A DNA stretch of 64,000 nucleotides from Rhizobium sp. R711 (GCF_002211365.1 NZ_LOKZ01000006.1:1-64000); one strand, 5' to 3'. Positions 28,742-37,070 are shown, numbered from the stretch's first letter. Made by a program: numbers and translations. The notes: a model not told the origin generated them from the sequence alone.

Positions 28742-29578
28742 ATGACTGTTCTCAGCCGGGTGTCGCCATTTGCCGGGCTTGCGGCCGCTGCTCTTTGCCT
28801 GAGTGGTTGCAATATCCTCATTCCGGATACCGGTGCCACCGATCCTGCCCGCTTCGTGCAGGAAACATCCCCTGTTTTCTATAACCCACCCGGTGTCGAT
28901 CCCATGCGCGTCAAGCCGGTGGATACGCCGGTCCCGCAGAGGCCGGGTGTGCCGCCGACGATCTATAATCAGACCTATGGTATCCCAGGCGCGAACTTCA
29001 GCCGGACCTACGGCCTGCCGGTCACCAATCCGGTGAATGGCACCTTGTATGGCCAGGTGCGCGATACCGACTTCACGTTGCCAGCGATACCGATCAGCCG
29101 CATCGACCCACAGTATCTGCGGCAGGAGGTCGCCTATCCGACCAAAGAGAAGCCCGGTACGATCATCGTCGATACGAAAACCAAACACCTTTATTTTGTC
29201 GAGCCTGGCGGCAAGGCGATGCGCTACGGCGTCGGCCTCGGCCGCGAAGGCTATGCATGGTCCGGCCGGGGCGTCATTCAGTGGAAGCAAAAATGGCCGC
29301 GTTGGACGCCGCCCGCCGAAATGGTCTCACGCCAGCCTGACGTCCGGGCCTTCTCGGCGGAAAACGGCGGCATGAACCCAGGTCTTGGAAACCCGCTGGG
29401 TGCGCGCGCTCTTTATATCTTCAAGGATGGTCAGGATACGCTTTACCGCATCCACGGGACTCCGGATTGGCAGTCGGTCGGAAAGTCCACGTCGTCGGGT
29501 TGCGTACGCATGCTGAACCAGGATGTGGTCGACCTCTATGACCGCGTTCCGGCGAAGGCCGAGATCGTCGTGATGTAG
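28742..29578 (+). CDS. L,D-transpeptidase lipoprotein
   Basis: The 278-residue protein has a lipoprotein signal ending LSGC (Cys23) and a C-terminal YkuD catalytic domain. The active-site stretch is HGTPDWQSVGKSTSSGCVRM with the catalytic cysteine in SSGC. Such enzymes cross-link peptidoglycan or, in some proteobacteria, attach proteins to it. It is followed 166 bases later by a paralogue in the same orientation. Confidence 0.9.
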   Translation: MTVLSRVSPFAGLAAAALCLSGCNILIPDTGATDPARFVQETSPVFYNPPGVDPMRVKPVDTPVPQRPGVPPTIYNQTYGIPGANFSRTYGLPVTNPVNGTLYGQVRDTDFTLPAIPISRIDPQYLRQEVAYPTKEKPGTIIVDTKTKHLYFVEPGGKAMRYGVGLGREGYAWSGRGVIQWKQKWPRWTPPAEMVSRQPDVRAFSAENGGMNPGLGNPLGARALYIFKDGQDTLYRIHGTPDWQSVGKSTSSGCVRMLNQDVVDLYDRVPAKAEIVVM

Positions 29579-29744
29579 ACGCGCAACAGCGCGGGCGATA
29601 TCGTCGGTCGTCGGACGGACACGACTTCGTGAGGTAGTGGTTTATTTAGCGCAAGACGGTAATTTCCTTTGTCGTCACCGGCGTTGAACCACCCTCCGCG
29701 AAGGGCGTCGTCCTTCCAGCGCAACAGGAACCCAGACCCGCGTT

Positions 29745-30470
29745 ATGAGCTTTGAAACATCCCTTTCCCGCCGCAGCTTCCTTTCGCTTTCGGCCATGAC
29801 CGCGGCTTCGGCCCTGGCTGGCTGCGCATCCACGGCCGGGCCGCCTCCCATGGCTCAGCCGGTCGTCATGCGCACCCCCCCGGTCAACATGTTCCAGGCC
29901 CCGCTGGCTCCGGGTGATGCCGAGCTGGAGGTCATGTACGGCCCGATAGAGGACGGCGGCTTTCTCATTCCGGCCGTGCCCTACCAGAAGATCGATCCGC
30001 GCTTTTATCGTCAGCAGGTCGTCGATCCGACCGGCCAGGCGCCCGGCACGATCGTCGTCGATACCCCCTCACGTTTCCTCTACCTCGTGCAGCCCGGCGG
30101 TACCGCGATGCGTTACGGCATTGGTGTCGGCCGCGAAGGATTTGCCTGGCAGGGCACGGGCGTCATTCAGTGGCGTCAGAGGTGGCCGCGCTGGAAGCCG
30201 CCGAATGAGATGGTCGCACGCCAGCCGGAGCTCACCAAGTATTCGATTGAAAACGGCGGCATGGAGCCAGGCCTGAAGAATCCGCTCGGCGCGCGTGCGC
30301 TCTACATCTTCTCGAATGGCGAAGACACGCTCTACCGCCTGCACGGCAACCCGGAATGGCGCTCCATCGGTAAGGCCGTGTCATCGGGCTGCGTGCGACT
30401 GCTGAACCAGGATATTATCGACCTCTATGATCGCGTGCCGAACAAGGCGCCGGTCGTCGTTCTGCAGTGA
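29745..30470 (+). CDS. L,D-transpeptidase lipoprotein (paralogue)
   Basis: The 241-residue protein combines a twin-arginine-like start (SRRSFLSLSA) with a lipobox LAGC (Cys27), followed by the YkuD domain. The catalytic cysteine lies in VSSGCVRLLNQDIIDLYDRV. It is clearly related to the 28742 gene product over the C-terminal half (KIDPRFYRQQVVDPTGQAPG, for example), so this is a tandem duplication. Peptidoglycan cross-linking or protein anchoring is expected. Confidence 0.9.
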   Translation: MSFETSLSRRSFLSLSAMTAASALAGCASTAGPPPMAQPVVMRTPPVNMFQAPLAPGDAELEVMYGPIEDGGFLIPAVPYQKIDPRFYRQQVVDPTGQAPGTIVVDTPSRFLYLVQPGGTAMRYGIGVGREGFAWQGTGVIQWRQRWPRWKPPNEMVARQPELTKYSIENGGMEPGLKNPLGARALYIFSNGEDTLYRLHGNPEWRSIGKAVSSGCVRLLNQDIIDLYDRVPNKAPVVVLQ

Positions 30471-30590
30471 TCGATTTGCGTCCCGCTGTCTCCCTTTTCC
30501 CCTGGGGGACAGCATCTTCCCGCCAAGGGAAATCGCGCCTTACCGGGGAGACGGTACCGTCTCTCCGCCCACATTTGGCCGGGCCGAAAT

Positions 30591-30857
30591 TTACCGCCAC
30601 GAGTAGCTATGTGAGATGATCGCGTCAGGATCGATGCCTCTGGCTGACTCATGCCAACCGGCAAACTCGTCGTGTCTGACGATGCCGATATCGGCGAGTT
30701 GCTCGTCGTCAAGCTTATCCAACGCCCGGCATGCAGCATGATCTGTCGTTGAATGGTATTCCCCATGCGGGACCAGATGCGCGAGCGCGTGCCATGTTCC
30801 CGAAAACGCTGCTGTCGGCGAAAAAGTGCGAACGCCATGTAGGTGCAGGAATGTCAT
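30591..30857 (-). CDS. DUF1127-like small protein
   Basis: The 88-residue protein ends with a DUF1127-type segment: ACRALDKLDDEQLADIGIVRHDEFAGWHE. The ATG at 30857 has GGGGGAG six bases upstream, which decides the start; the frame is open to 31046. DUF1127 proteins are abundant in rhizobia, and some affect carbon or phosphate metabolism. It is divergent from the winged-helix regulator. Confidence 0.72.
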   Translation of the reverse strand: MTFLHLHGVRTFSPTAAFSGTWHALAHLVPHGEYHSTTDHAACRALDKLDDEQLADIGIVRHDEFAGWHESARGIDPDAIISHSYSWR

Positions 30858-31045
30858 GGTGGCTCCCCCAAGCTGCAGTTGTAACGGCAAAGCCTCCCAT
30901 TTGTCCGTGTGGTTGTCGTGAAGCCCGGCTGAAGCGCTTTTGAAATTTCTCTGAAATTCTTTGGTTTCGGTGTCGCGCTTCGATACACTTCGTTGTCGTG
31001 GTGGGAAGCGTTTGCTAAATTGCGCGCCAACATTCGGAGCATCCA

Positions 31046-31870
31046 ATGTCGATGTTCGAATTCGCGGGACACCAACTCGATTTGCAACAGGGCCGGTTGC
31101 GCAAGGGCGGGCAGGATGTTCGTTTGCGCCCCAAATCCCTGGCGTTGCTGACTTATCTGCTTGAAAATTCGGGGCGCGTCGTCACCAAGGACGAACTGGT
31201 TTCAGCCGTCTGGCCAAATGTAGCCGTCACGGACGGCTCGCTCAGCCAGTGCGTGACGGATATACGCAGGACGCTGGGCGAGGGCGCAGTAAAGCTCATT
31301 CGCACCATTCCGTGCCGCGGTTATGCCTTGGACGAGAAACTCATGCGGCGCAGCGAGGCTCTGTTGCCGTCTGCGGCAGTCAGTCCGTCGGGGCGGCCCT
31401 CGATTGCGGTGCTTCCGTTCACGGTCGCGGTGCCTGGTGGTCGGCACACATGGATCGCAGACGGCATTGTCGAGGACATCATCACTGCGTTGGCGAAGAT
31501 TCCCAATTTCTTTGTCGCATCGAAGAACTTGAGCTTTGCTTATCGCGACAAGGTCGGTCGCCTGCCGGACGTCGCCCTAGCGCTTGGTGTGGCCTACGTC
31601 CTTAGCGGAAGTGCCCGCGTGAGCGGCCGCGAATTGCGGTTGACGACCGAACTTGTCGATGCGCGAACCGGCGGAATCGTCTGGGCGGACCGCTTCGATC
31701 GTCATCTCGGGCAAATCTTCGAGGTTCAAGACGAGATAACAACGGCCGTTGTCGAGCGGCTGAAGATCGAGCTTCTGCCGCAAGGCCGCGGCGCTGCTGT
31801 CGTCGAAAACCAACGAGAATTTGACCTGCCGGGCAACCATTCCGGCCATCCGGCGCTCTGGGATCGGTAG
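31046..31870 (+). CDS. CadC/TolB-like regulator, apparently truncated
   Basis: The 274-residue protein has an OmpR-type winged-helix domain (about 1-95; RPKSLALLTYLLENSGRVVTKDELVSAVW). A TolB-like segment follows (SIAVLPFTV, WIADGIVEDIITALAKI, LRLTTELVDARTGGIVWADRFDR). Relatives usually continue with a TPR-rich half, giving about 500 or more residues. Here the frame stops soon after IFEVQDEITTAVVERL, so the sensory half is missing. It may be a decayed gene or a natural short form. Confidence 0.72.
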   Translation: MSMFEFAGHQLDLQQGRLRKGGQDVRLRPKSLALLTYLLENSGRVVTKDELVSAVWPNVAVTDGSLSQCVTDIRRTLGEGAVKLIRTIPCRGYALDEKLMRRSEALLPSAAVSPSGRPSIAVLPFTVAVPGGRHTWIADGIVEDIITALAKIPNFFVASKNLSFAYRDKVGRLPDVALALGVAYVLSGSARVSGRELRLTTELVDARTGGIVWADRFDRHLGQIFEVQDEITTAVVERLKIELLPQGRGAAVVENQREFDLPGNHSGHPALWDR

Positions 31871-31904
31871 GGTTTGGCCAATCCTGTTGCTGCGACCGCG
31901 ACCT

Positions 31905-32372
31905 CTATACCGCAGCCGTAAGGTTTGAACGCAGGCCCCTCAACAGGCCTCGGATGGTCTTCATTTCTTCGAGTGTGCAGCCCGCCGCCTGACCGATGGC
32001 GGTCATGATTGTGTCGATCTCGCTCCGCATCGCCCGGCCCTTGTCTGTCAGCGATACGATGACCTGTCGCTCGTCGCGGGAATCGCGCTTGCGCTTGATC
32101 AGTCCGGTTTGCTCCAGGCGCTTGAGCAGGGGAGAGAGGGTGCCGGAGTCGAGATCGAGTTGCTCGCCGATTGCCTTGACCGGCTGTTCGGACTTCTCCC
32201 ACAGCGCCAACATGACCAGATATTGCGGGTAGGTGAGGCCGACCTTGTCGAGAATCGGCTTGTAGGCGCGCGTGAAGGCATGCGCCGTCGAATAGACCGC
32301 AAAGCAGAGCTGGTTTTCCAGCCGTTTCTCTTCTTCCGGAATTTCCATCGTCTTTGCCAGATGCGCTTTCAT
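31905..32372 (-). CDS. ohrR: MarR-family organic peroxide sensor OhrR
   Basis: The 155-residue regulator has the redox cysteine at about residue 23 (QLCFAVYSTAHAFTR), the winged helix (KAIGEQLDLDSGTLSPLLKRLEQ) and the wing DSRDERQV. Oxidation of that cysteine by organic peroxides releases it from DNA in known OhrR proteins. It is divergent from ohr, with palindromes between them. The ATG at 32372 is chosen; 32348 is an alternative. Confidence 0.92.
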   Translation of the reverse strand: MKAHLAKTMEIPEEEKRLENQLCFAVYSTAHAFTRAYKPILDKVGLTYPQYLVMLALWEKSEQPVKAIGEQLDLDSGTLSPLLKRLEQTGLIKRKRDSRDERQVIVSLTDKGRAMRSEIDTIMTAIGQAAGCTLEEMKTIRGLLRGLRSNLTAAV

Positions 32373-32403
32373 TGTCGTTGTCCTTGAGGCGTGATTGTCC
32401 TCT

Positions 32404-32417
32404 TTTCGAATTCGAAA
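32404..32417. promoter_or_regulatory. Palindrome in the ohrR-ohr intergenic region
   Basis: TTTCGAATTCGAAA is a perfect 14-base palindrome, 32 bases upstream of the ohrR start. It could be a second OhrR-binding site or a site for another regulator. Confidence 0.4.
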
Positions 32418-32442
32418 TGCAATTTGCAAAATTAACTTGCGT

Positions 32443-32455
32443 ACAATTTAATTGT
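32443..32455. promoter_or_regulatory. Predicted OhrR operator
   Basis: ACAATT-T-AATTGT is a perfect 13-base palindrome between the divergent ohrR and ohr genes. It resembles the TACAATT/AATTGTA sites known for OhrR. The element would overlap the promoters of one or both genes. Confidence 0.65.
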
Positions 32456-32495
32456 GCAATATACAAAATCCAACCCCAACGCAAAGGAGACTGAC

Positions 32496-32918
32496 ATGCC
32501 TATCCTCTATACGACCAAAGCTTCCGCCACCGGTGGCCGCGCGGGCCGCGCCGTTTCCGAAAACGGCGTTCTCGATGTGACGCTGACGGTTCCGAAGGAA
32601 CTCGGTGGCGACGGCGCGACTGGCACCAACCCTGAACAGCTCTTTGCAGCCGGTTATTCGGCCTGCTTCCTCGGTGCTTTGAAATTTGTCGCCGGCAAGG
32701 AAAAGGTCAAGATTCCCGAGGACACCGCGGTCAGCGCGACGGTCGGCATCGGCCCGCGCGAAGATGGCACGGGATTCGGCATTGAAGTCGCCCTGACGGT
32801 GAACATTCCCGGCCTCGACAAGCCAACGGCTGAAAAGCTTGCCGCCGCCGCCCACATCGTGTGCCCCTATAGCCACGCCATGCGCACGTCGACCGAGGTT
32901 CCGGTCACCGTCGCCTGA
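32496..32918 (+). CDS. ohr: Organic hydroperoxide resistance protein Ohr
   Basis: The 140-residue thiol peroxidase reduces organic hydroperoxides in the cytoplasm. The two catalytic cysteines are C57 (YSACFLG) and C123 (HIVCPYS). The ATG at 32496 has AAAGGAG upstream. It is divergent from ohrR and followed by a strong terminator hairpin. Confidence 0.95.
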   Translation: MPILYTTKASATGGRAGRAVSENGVLDVTLTVPKELGGDGATGTNPEQLFAAGYSACFLGALKFVAGKEKVKIPEDTAVSATVGIGPREDGTGFGIEVALTVNIPGLDKPTAEKLAAAAHIVCPYSHAMRTSTEVPVTVA

Positions 32919-32930
32919 TTATAATTGTGG

Positions 32931-32960
32931 AAGAGCGTCGCGGATCGCGACGCTCTTTTC
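32931..32960 (+). terminator. Rho-independent terminator after ohr
   Basis: AAGAGCGTCGCG and its exact reverse complement CGCGACGCTCTT enclose a three-base loop, followed by TTC. The 12-base stem lies 12 bases past the ohr stop. Confidence 0.85.
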
Positions 32961-32978
32961 ATATGAAAATAAAGTGCT

Positions 32979-33003
32979 ATATTCTTTCCTGTGAAAGGAA
33001 TAT
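32979..33003. promoter_or_regulatory. Candidate antitoxin operator
   Basis: ATATTC-TTTC and GAAA-GGAATAT form an imperfect palindrome with one bulged base. It runs into the ribosome-binding site of the Xre antitoxin gene, a usual place for autorepression by such antitoxins. Confidence 0.5.
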
Positions 33004-33006
33004 GGC

Positions 33007-33390
33007 ATGGCTATAGCGCATCCGATCTCTGGCGTCCGGTCTCCTGAAGCAACCGTGATCACCAAGGCCGCCGTCAATGCCGCCGACCATCTCGGCCTCA
33101 ATGCTCGAACGCTTTCGGCGGTGCTCGGCGTTTCGGAGGCAACTGTCTCGCGTATGAAGCGGCAGGATTATCTGCTTGAGCGTGGCTCGAAGTCCTTTGA
33201 ACTCGCGATCCTGCTCGTGCGTCTGTTTCGCTCGCTCGACGCGATCGTCGGCGGCGACGAAGCCATCGCCCGTCAATGGCTGCGCAACGCCAATACGGCG
33301 CTCGGCGCGACACCGCTCGAAAAGATTGTCAGCATCTCGGGATTGACCGATGTCCTTGCCTATCTGGACGCCCGCCGCGCTATCGTCTGA
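33007..33390 (+). CDS. Xre/MbcA/ParS-type antitoxin of a RES toxin pair
   Basis: The 127-residue protein has an N-terminal helix-turn-helix (LNARTLSAVLGVSEATVSRMKRQD) and the C-terminal DUF2384 toxin-binding part (ELAILLVRLFRSLDAIVGGDEAIARQWLRNANTALG). It neutralises the RES toxin, whose start overlaps this gene by 41 bases. The ATG at 33007 follows AAGGAA; a palindrome overlaps that site. Confidence 0.88.
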   Translation: MAIAHPISGVRSPEATVITKAAVNAADHLGLNARTLSAVLGVSEATVSRMKRQDYLLERGSKSFELAILLVRLFRSLDAIVGGDEAIARQWLRNANTALGATPLEKIVSISGLTDVLAYLDARRAIV

Positions 33391-34105
33391 GACGCGGGCG
33401 ATCTCGGGCAGGTTTTGGCGGCTGGTCGAGGCGCAGCATCAGATATCGACGCTGAAGCTTGTCGATACGCTCGACGAGCAGGCCTTGCTCGAAAACCTGC
33501 TCGAGGAAAGCAAGCCGGCGCTGCCGCCGGAATGTGTCGGGCTGGACTACCTGCTTGCCACGCCGTTCCGCTATGGCGCGGTCTATCCATATGGTTCGCG
33601 TTTCCGACGGGCAGGCCGCACGCTCGGCGTCTTCTATGCGTCCGAGCGGGTAGAAACCGCGCTTGCGGAAATGGCTTTCTATAGGCTGCTGTTCTATTCG
33701 GAATCGCCCGCCACGTCGCTTCCCGCTAACGCCGCCGAATACACCGCCTTTGCCGCTGCGATCGCTACGCCGTCAGCAATCGATCTCACGTGCCCGCCGC
33801 TCGATTCTGATCGGGAGATCTGGACCGATCCCCAGAACTACGCGCCGTGCCAGGCCCTCGCGGACGCTGCGCGGGAGGCGGGCTCCCAAGCAATCCTCTA
33901 CGAATCCGTGCGCGATCCGCAGCGCGGCCGTAACATCGCGCTTTTGACGGCGGCGGCATTTGCTGCCCGCGAGCCCGTTGAGCGCCAGACGTGGAGGATC
34001 CGGCTTTCGGGCATTGGCGTCCAGGCGCTCTGCGAATTTCCGAAAGTCAGAATTGGATTCTCGGTCGAGGATTTCGCCTCAGACCCGCGCATGGCGCGCG
34101 ACTAA
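33350..34105 (+). CDS. RES-family NAD-degrading toxin
   Basis: The 251-residue protein has the conserved Arg, Glu and Ser positions of the RES domain: FWRLV, the ATPFRYG segment, YASERVETALAE, and ILYESVRDPQRGRN. In characterised members the toxin consumes cellular NAD by phosphorolysis. The gene overlaps the antitoxin gene by 41 bases in another frame, as expected for a coupled type II pair. At about 250 residues it is longer than many RES proteins, with an extended N-terminus. Confidence 0.87.
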   Translation: MSLPIWTPAALSSETRAISGRFWRLVEAQHQISTLKLVDTLDEQALLENLLEESKPALPPECVGLDYLLATPFRYGAVYPYGSRFRRAGRTLGVFYASERVETALAEMAFYRLLFYSESPATSLPANAAEYTAFAAAIATPSAIDLTCPPLDSDREIWTDPQNYAPCQALADAAREAGSQAILYESVRDPQRGRNIALLTAAAFAAREPVERQTWRIRLSGIGVQALCEFPKVRIGFSVEDFASDPRMARD

Positions 34106-34129
34106 AGCGTTGTCATATGCGACCGGTCT

Positions 34130-34576
34130 TCAGGAGAGCGCCTGCAGGTCGCGTCGCAATCTTCCGATGTCGCCATCCGGCAGGGCCTGATCGAGGCTGG
34201 CGTGGGTGCTTTCCCAGATCGGCACTGCGGCCGCGAGCACCGCCTTGCCCTCCGGCGTCAGGCTTAGCAAGCGCCGGCGCTTGTCTTTCGCATTCTGCGT
34301 TACATTTACCCAACCACGGCGCTGCAATGGCTTGAGCGCTGCCGTCAATGTCGTCTGATCCATCGCAAGCAGGGTCGCGACCGGTCCCATCGGCGGTGGC
34401 TCCGGGCGGTTCAGCGACATCATCAGCGAGAACTGGCCGTTGGTGAGCCCGACAGGGCGAAGCGCCTCGTCGAAGAGCCGCGCCAGTGCGCGCGCAGCCC
34501 GCTGCACATGCAGGCAAAGGCACGTGTCGCGCACCAGAAGCGTCGTTGAAAAGGGAATCTCTACCGCGTTTGACAT
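34130..34576 (-). CDS. MarR-family transcriptional regulator
   Basis: The 148-residue protein has a MarR winged helix (GPVATLLAMDQTTLTAALKPLQRRGWV, NAKDKRRRLLSLT). Two cysteines in DTCLCLHVQ near the N-terminus might respond to redox state. The ATG at 34576 is preferred to a TTG at 34582. It is divergent from the DUF899 cluster, with a 12-base palindrome between them, so it probably controls that cluster and itself. Confidence 0.87.
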   Translation of the reverse strand: MSNAVEIPFSTTLLVRDTCLCLHVQRAARALARLFDEALRPVGLTNGQFSLMMSLNRPEPPPMGPVATLLAMDQTTLTAALKPLQRRGWVNVTQNAKDKRRRLLSLTPEGKAVLAAAVPIWESTHASLDQALPDGDIGRLRRDLQALS

Positions 34577-34587
34577 GTCCAATTTCT

Positions 34588-34599
34588 ATTGATATCAAT
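34588..34599. promoter_or_regulatory. Candidate MarR operator
   Basis: ATTGATATCAAT is a perfect 12-base palindrome 12 bases upstream of the MarR start and 24 bases before the leader peptide start, in the divergent promoter region. Confidence 0.55.
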
Positions 34600-34622
34600 G
34601 TAATTAGTCAAGGAAAAGCAAC

Positions 34623-34673
34623 ATGGACTGCCACGTCTCGATCGCGCCGGAGGAGGGTGCTCGTGATGCATAA
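34623..34673 (+). CDS. Possible 16-residue leader peptide before DUF899 gene
   Basis: A frame of 16 codons (MDCHVSIAPEEGARDA) has AAGGAAA seven bases upstream. Its stop overlaps the first bases of the DUF899 gene start at 34666. This arrangement allows translational coupling. It may be only an accidental frame. Confidence 0.3.
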   Translation: MDCHVSIAPEEGARDA

Positions 34674-35394
34674 CCAAGTCGTTTCCCGTGAAGAATGGCT
34701 GGAAGCCCGCCGCGCGCTGCTTCTCAAGGAGAAGGAAGCAACGCATCTGAGGGACAAGGTCAATGCCGAGCGCATGGCCTTGCCCTGGGTCAAGGTCGAC
34801 AAAAATTACGTCTTCGATACGCCGCAGGGAAAGAAAAGCCTTGCCGAACTCTTCGATGGCCGCAGCCAACTCCTGATCTATCACTTCATGCTTGGCCCCG
34901 ATTGGGAGGCCGGCTGCCCCGGATGCTCGTTCCTGTCGGATCATGTGGACGGAACGCTTCCGCATCTCAACAATCACGATGTCACCTGGGTCGCCGTTTC
35001 ACGCGCGCCCGTGGCCAAGATCGAGGCCTACAAGAAGCGCATGGGCTGGAAATTCCCGTGGGTGTCATCCTTCGATAACAGCTTCAACTTCGACTACCAC
35101 GTGTCTTTCAGCCCGGAGGATCTGGCGAAGGACAAGGTCATCTACAATTTCGAGGCGATCGAGCCCGCCAATGCCCATGACGAGCTGCCCGGCCTCAGCG
35201 CGTTCTACAAGAATGACGACGGCGAGGTCTTCCACACTTACTCGACCTACGCACGCGGGCTTGAAGAGGCGGTCGGCACCTTGATGATCCTCGATCGCGC
35301 GCCGAAGGGCCGCAACGAAGATAGCACGATGGATTTCGTCAAGCGTCACGACGAATACGAGCCGGCCACGAGCGAGCCGTCCTGCTGTCACTGA
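34666..35394 (+). CDS. DUF899 thioredoxin-like protein
   Basis: The 242-residue protein is of the DUF899 family: LPWVKVDKNYVFDTPQGKKSLAELFDGRSQLLIYHFML, then CPGCSFLSDHVDG, and HTYSTYARG near the end. The CxxC (PGC) lies where thioredoxin folds have their active cysteines. A final SCCH tail is notable. The ATG at 34666 follows AGGAGG. It heads a small cluster with DUF1579 and VOC genes next to the MarR regulator; a role against electrophiles or oxidants is a guess. Confidence 0.85.
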   Translation: MHNQVVSREEWLEARRALLLKEKEATHLRDKVNAERMALPWVKVDKNYVFDTPQGKKSLAELFDGRSQLLIYHFMLGPDWEAGCPGCSFLSDHVDGTLPHLNNHDVTWVAVSRAPVAKIEAYKKRMGWKFPWVSSFDNSFNFDYHVSFSPEDLAKDKVIYNFEAIEPANAHDELPGLSAFYKNDDGEVFHTYSTYARGLEEAVGTLMILDRAPKGRNEDSTMDFVKRHDEYEPATSEPSCCH

Positions 35395-35427
35395 GATCTG
35401 CGACCATCATCCCACGGGAGAAGGACG

Positions 35428-35895
35428 ATGCAGCAAGCAAAAGCTCTGAAGGAGCACGAGTTCCTGGAAGACCTTGTCGGCGTCTGGGATGTAATAGCGC
35501 CCGGGATGACCGGACAAGAGCCTTGGACGGAAATCGTGCGGTCGCTCCACGGTATTTGGTTCGTCGCCGAAGGCTCCGGCCAGATGCCGGGCGGCGGCGC
35601 GGCAACGACCGTTCTCACCCTCGGCTACAACGCCGACAAGGGCAAATATGTCGGCACCTGGATCGGCACCATGATGGACCATCTGTGGGTCTATCAGGGT
35701 GATGTGTCCGACGACGGCAAGACCTTGAGCCTCTATACGACAGGCCCCGACTTCGCTGACGCAAGGAAGCTTGCCGAGTATCGCGAGCAGCTCATTTTTC
35801 ACGATCGCGACCACCGCACGTTCAATTCTGCCGCCAGGCAGCCCGACGGCTCCTGGAAGCAGTTCATGGAGGCGCACTACACCCGCAAGCAGTAG
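35428..35895 (+). CDS. DUF1579-family protein
   Basis: The 155-residue protein has the DUF1579 pattern, with FLEDLVGVWDV near the N-terminus, then GEGSGQMPGG-like and TLGYNADKGKYVGTWIGTMMDHLW segments. It is probably a small beta-barrel-like binding protein; the function is unknown. It is 33 bases after the DUF899 gene in the same orientation and followed by the VOC gene, so one operon is likely. Confidence 0.8.
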   Translation: MQQAKALKEHEFLEDLVGVWDVIAPGMTGQEPWTEIVRSLHGIWFVAEGSGQMPGGGAATTVLTLGYNADKGKYVGTWIGTMMDHLWVYQGDVSDDGKTLSLYTTGPDFADARKLAEYREQLIFHDRDHRTFNSAARQPDGSWKQFMEAHYTRKQ

Positions 35896-35946
35896 CTGCG
35901 GGCAGAGAACGGCGTGCCGTTCGTCAAACCCAAAATGGAGAACACG

Positions 35947-36726
35947 ATGTCCGAAACCCACGGCAAATTTATCTGGTGCGAACTGATGACCCCCGATCCC
36001 AAGGCCGCAGCCGAATTCTACGGCAAGGTTGTCGGGTGGACCACAAACGACATGACGATCCAGGACCTGCCGCCCTATACGATCTTCGAAGCCAATGGCG
36101 CGGGCGTCGCCGGGCTGATGGATTTTCCCGCCGAACTGGAGGGGAAGGGTATCCCGCCGAACTGGACGGGCTACGTCGCGGTCGATGATGTCGACAAGAC
36201 GGCGAAGGATTTTGCCGCCAACGGCGGCTCGGTCCGCCGCGAGCCTGCGGATATTCCGACGGTTGGACGCTTTGCCGTCGTCGCCGATCCGCACGGCGCG
36301 GTGATCTGCATCATGACGCCGCTGCCGAGGGACAATCCAACGCCTCCCGCGCCGATGGGCACGCCGGGCCACATCGGTTGGCACGAACTCTATGCCGGCA
36401 ACGGTGCGGAAGCCCTCGCATTCTATTCGAAGCTTTTCGGCTGGACGAAGGATCATGACTTCGACATGGGCGAGATGGGTGCCTATACGATCTTTGCCGA
36501 ACACGGCACCCCTGTCGGCGGCATGATGACCAAGCCGCCGAATGTCCCCATGCCGGCATGGGCTTATTACTTTAATGTGCCGGCCATCGATGCGGCCATC
36601 GAGCGCGTCAAGGCCGGCGGCGGCACGGTGTTGAACGGTCCGATGGAAGTGCCCGGCGGCAGCTGGATCATCCAGGCGACCGATCCGCAGGGCGCATTCT
36701 TCTGTCTCGTGGCGCCCGCCAGATAG
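35947..36726 (+). CDS. Double-VOC (glyoxalase-like) protein
   Basis: The 259-residue protein contains two vicinal-oxygen-chelate domains: about 5-128 (FIWCELMTPDPKAAAEFYGKVVGW) and about 140-258 (GWHELYAGNGAEALAFYSKLFGW). Such tandem VOC proteins are often annotated as glyoxalase or hydroxylase-like, but the metal ligands alone do not fix the reaction. The ATG at 35947 fits best; an upstream ATG at 35935 adds four residues. It is the last gene of the cluster. Confidence 0.84.
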   Translation: MSETHGKFIWCELMTPDPKAAAEFYGKVVGWTTNDMTIQDLPPYTIFEANGAGVAGLMDFPAELEGKGIPPNWTGYVAVDDVDKTAKDFAANGGSVRREPADIPTVGRFAVVADPHGAVICIMTPLPRDNPTPPAPMGTPGHIGWHELYAGNGAEALAFYSKLFGWTKDHDFDMGEMGAYTIFAEHGTPVGGMMTKPPNVPMPAWAYYFNVPAIDAAIERVKAGGGTVLNGPMEVPGGSWIIQATDPQGAFFCLVAPAR

Positions 36727-36745
36727 ACGCGACTGACGATGACAT

Positions 36746-36783
36746 CAGCGCAGCGTAAGACGGCCGGACGCCGTCCTGCGCTG
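36746..36783 (+). terminator. Hairpin after the DUF899-DUF1579-VOC cluster
   Basis: CAGCGCAG pairs with CTGCGCTG, and inside it GACGGC pairs with GCCGTC, with five unpaired bases on one side. It begins 20 bases past the VOC stop. A long T-run is missing, so termination strength is uncertain. Confidence 0.5.
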
Positions 36784-37070
36784 CTTGATTTGAGGGTTTC
36801 AAGCCGGTTGATGGAATGTGATCCAGCGTGGCGCGGACATCGAATCGAGAGCCGAGGGCGCGCTGCGGCGAATGCCGAAGCTCGTTCGTATTTCATTAAT
36901 TTTATTAGAATTTTAGCGTTTCCGGCGATATTCGGGCGCCTGCTGTTAACTCTTCCTCAAACATTTTTGGGTGGATGCATAACCGGCTATGTCTGAAGCC
37001 GCCGCAAGCATTGATTTTGGTTCTTCTGCGTAATTGATTGGTCCCAGTTTCACATTGGGGTTGTTTTGTT
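36784..37070 (+). other. AT-rich leader and promoter region of the adhesin gene
   Basis: No gene is seen here. From about 36890 the DNA turns clearly AT-rich compared with its surroundings (TTCATTAATTTTATTAG), which suits a promoter or binding site for nucleoid proteins. The adhesin ATG at 37071 has only a weak GGGG eleven bases upstream. I could not identify a confident -35/-10 pair. Confidence 0.4.

Noticed and set aside
30425..30838. 137-codon minus-strand frame near the DUF1127 gene
   Set aside because: It is in another frame from the DUF1127-like gene, which has the good start site and family match.
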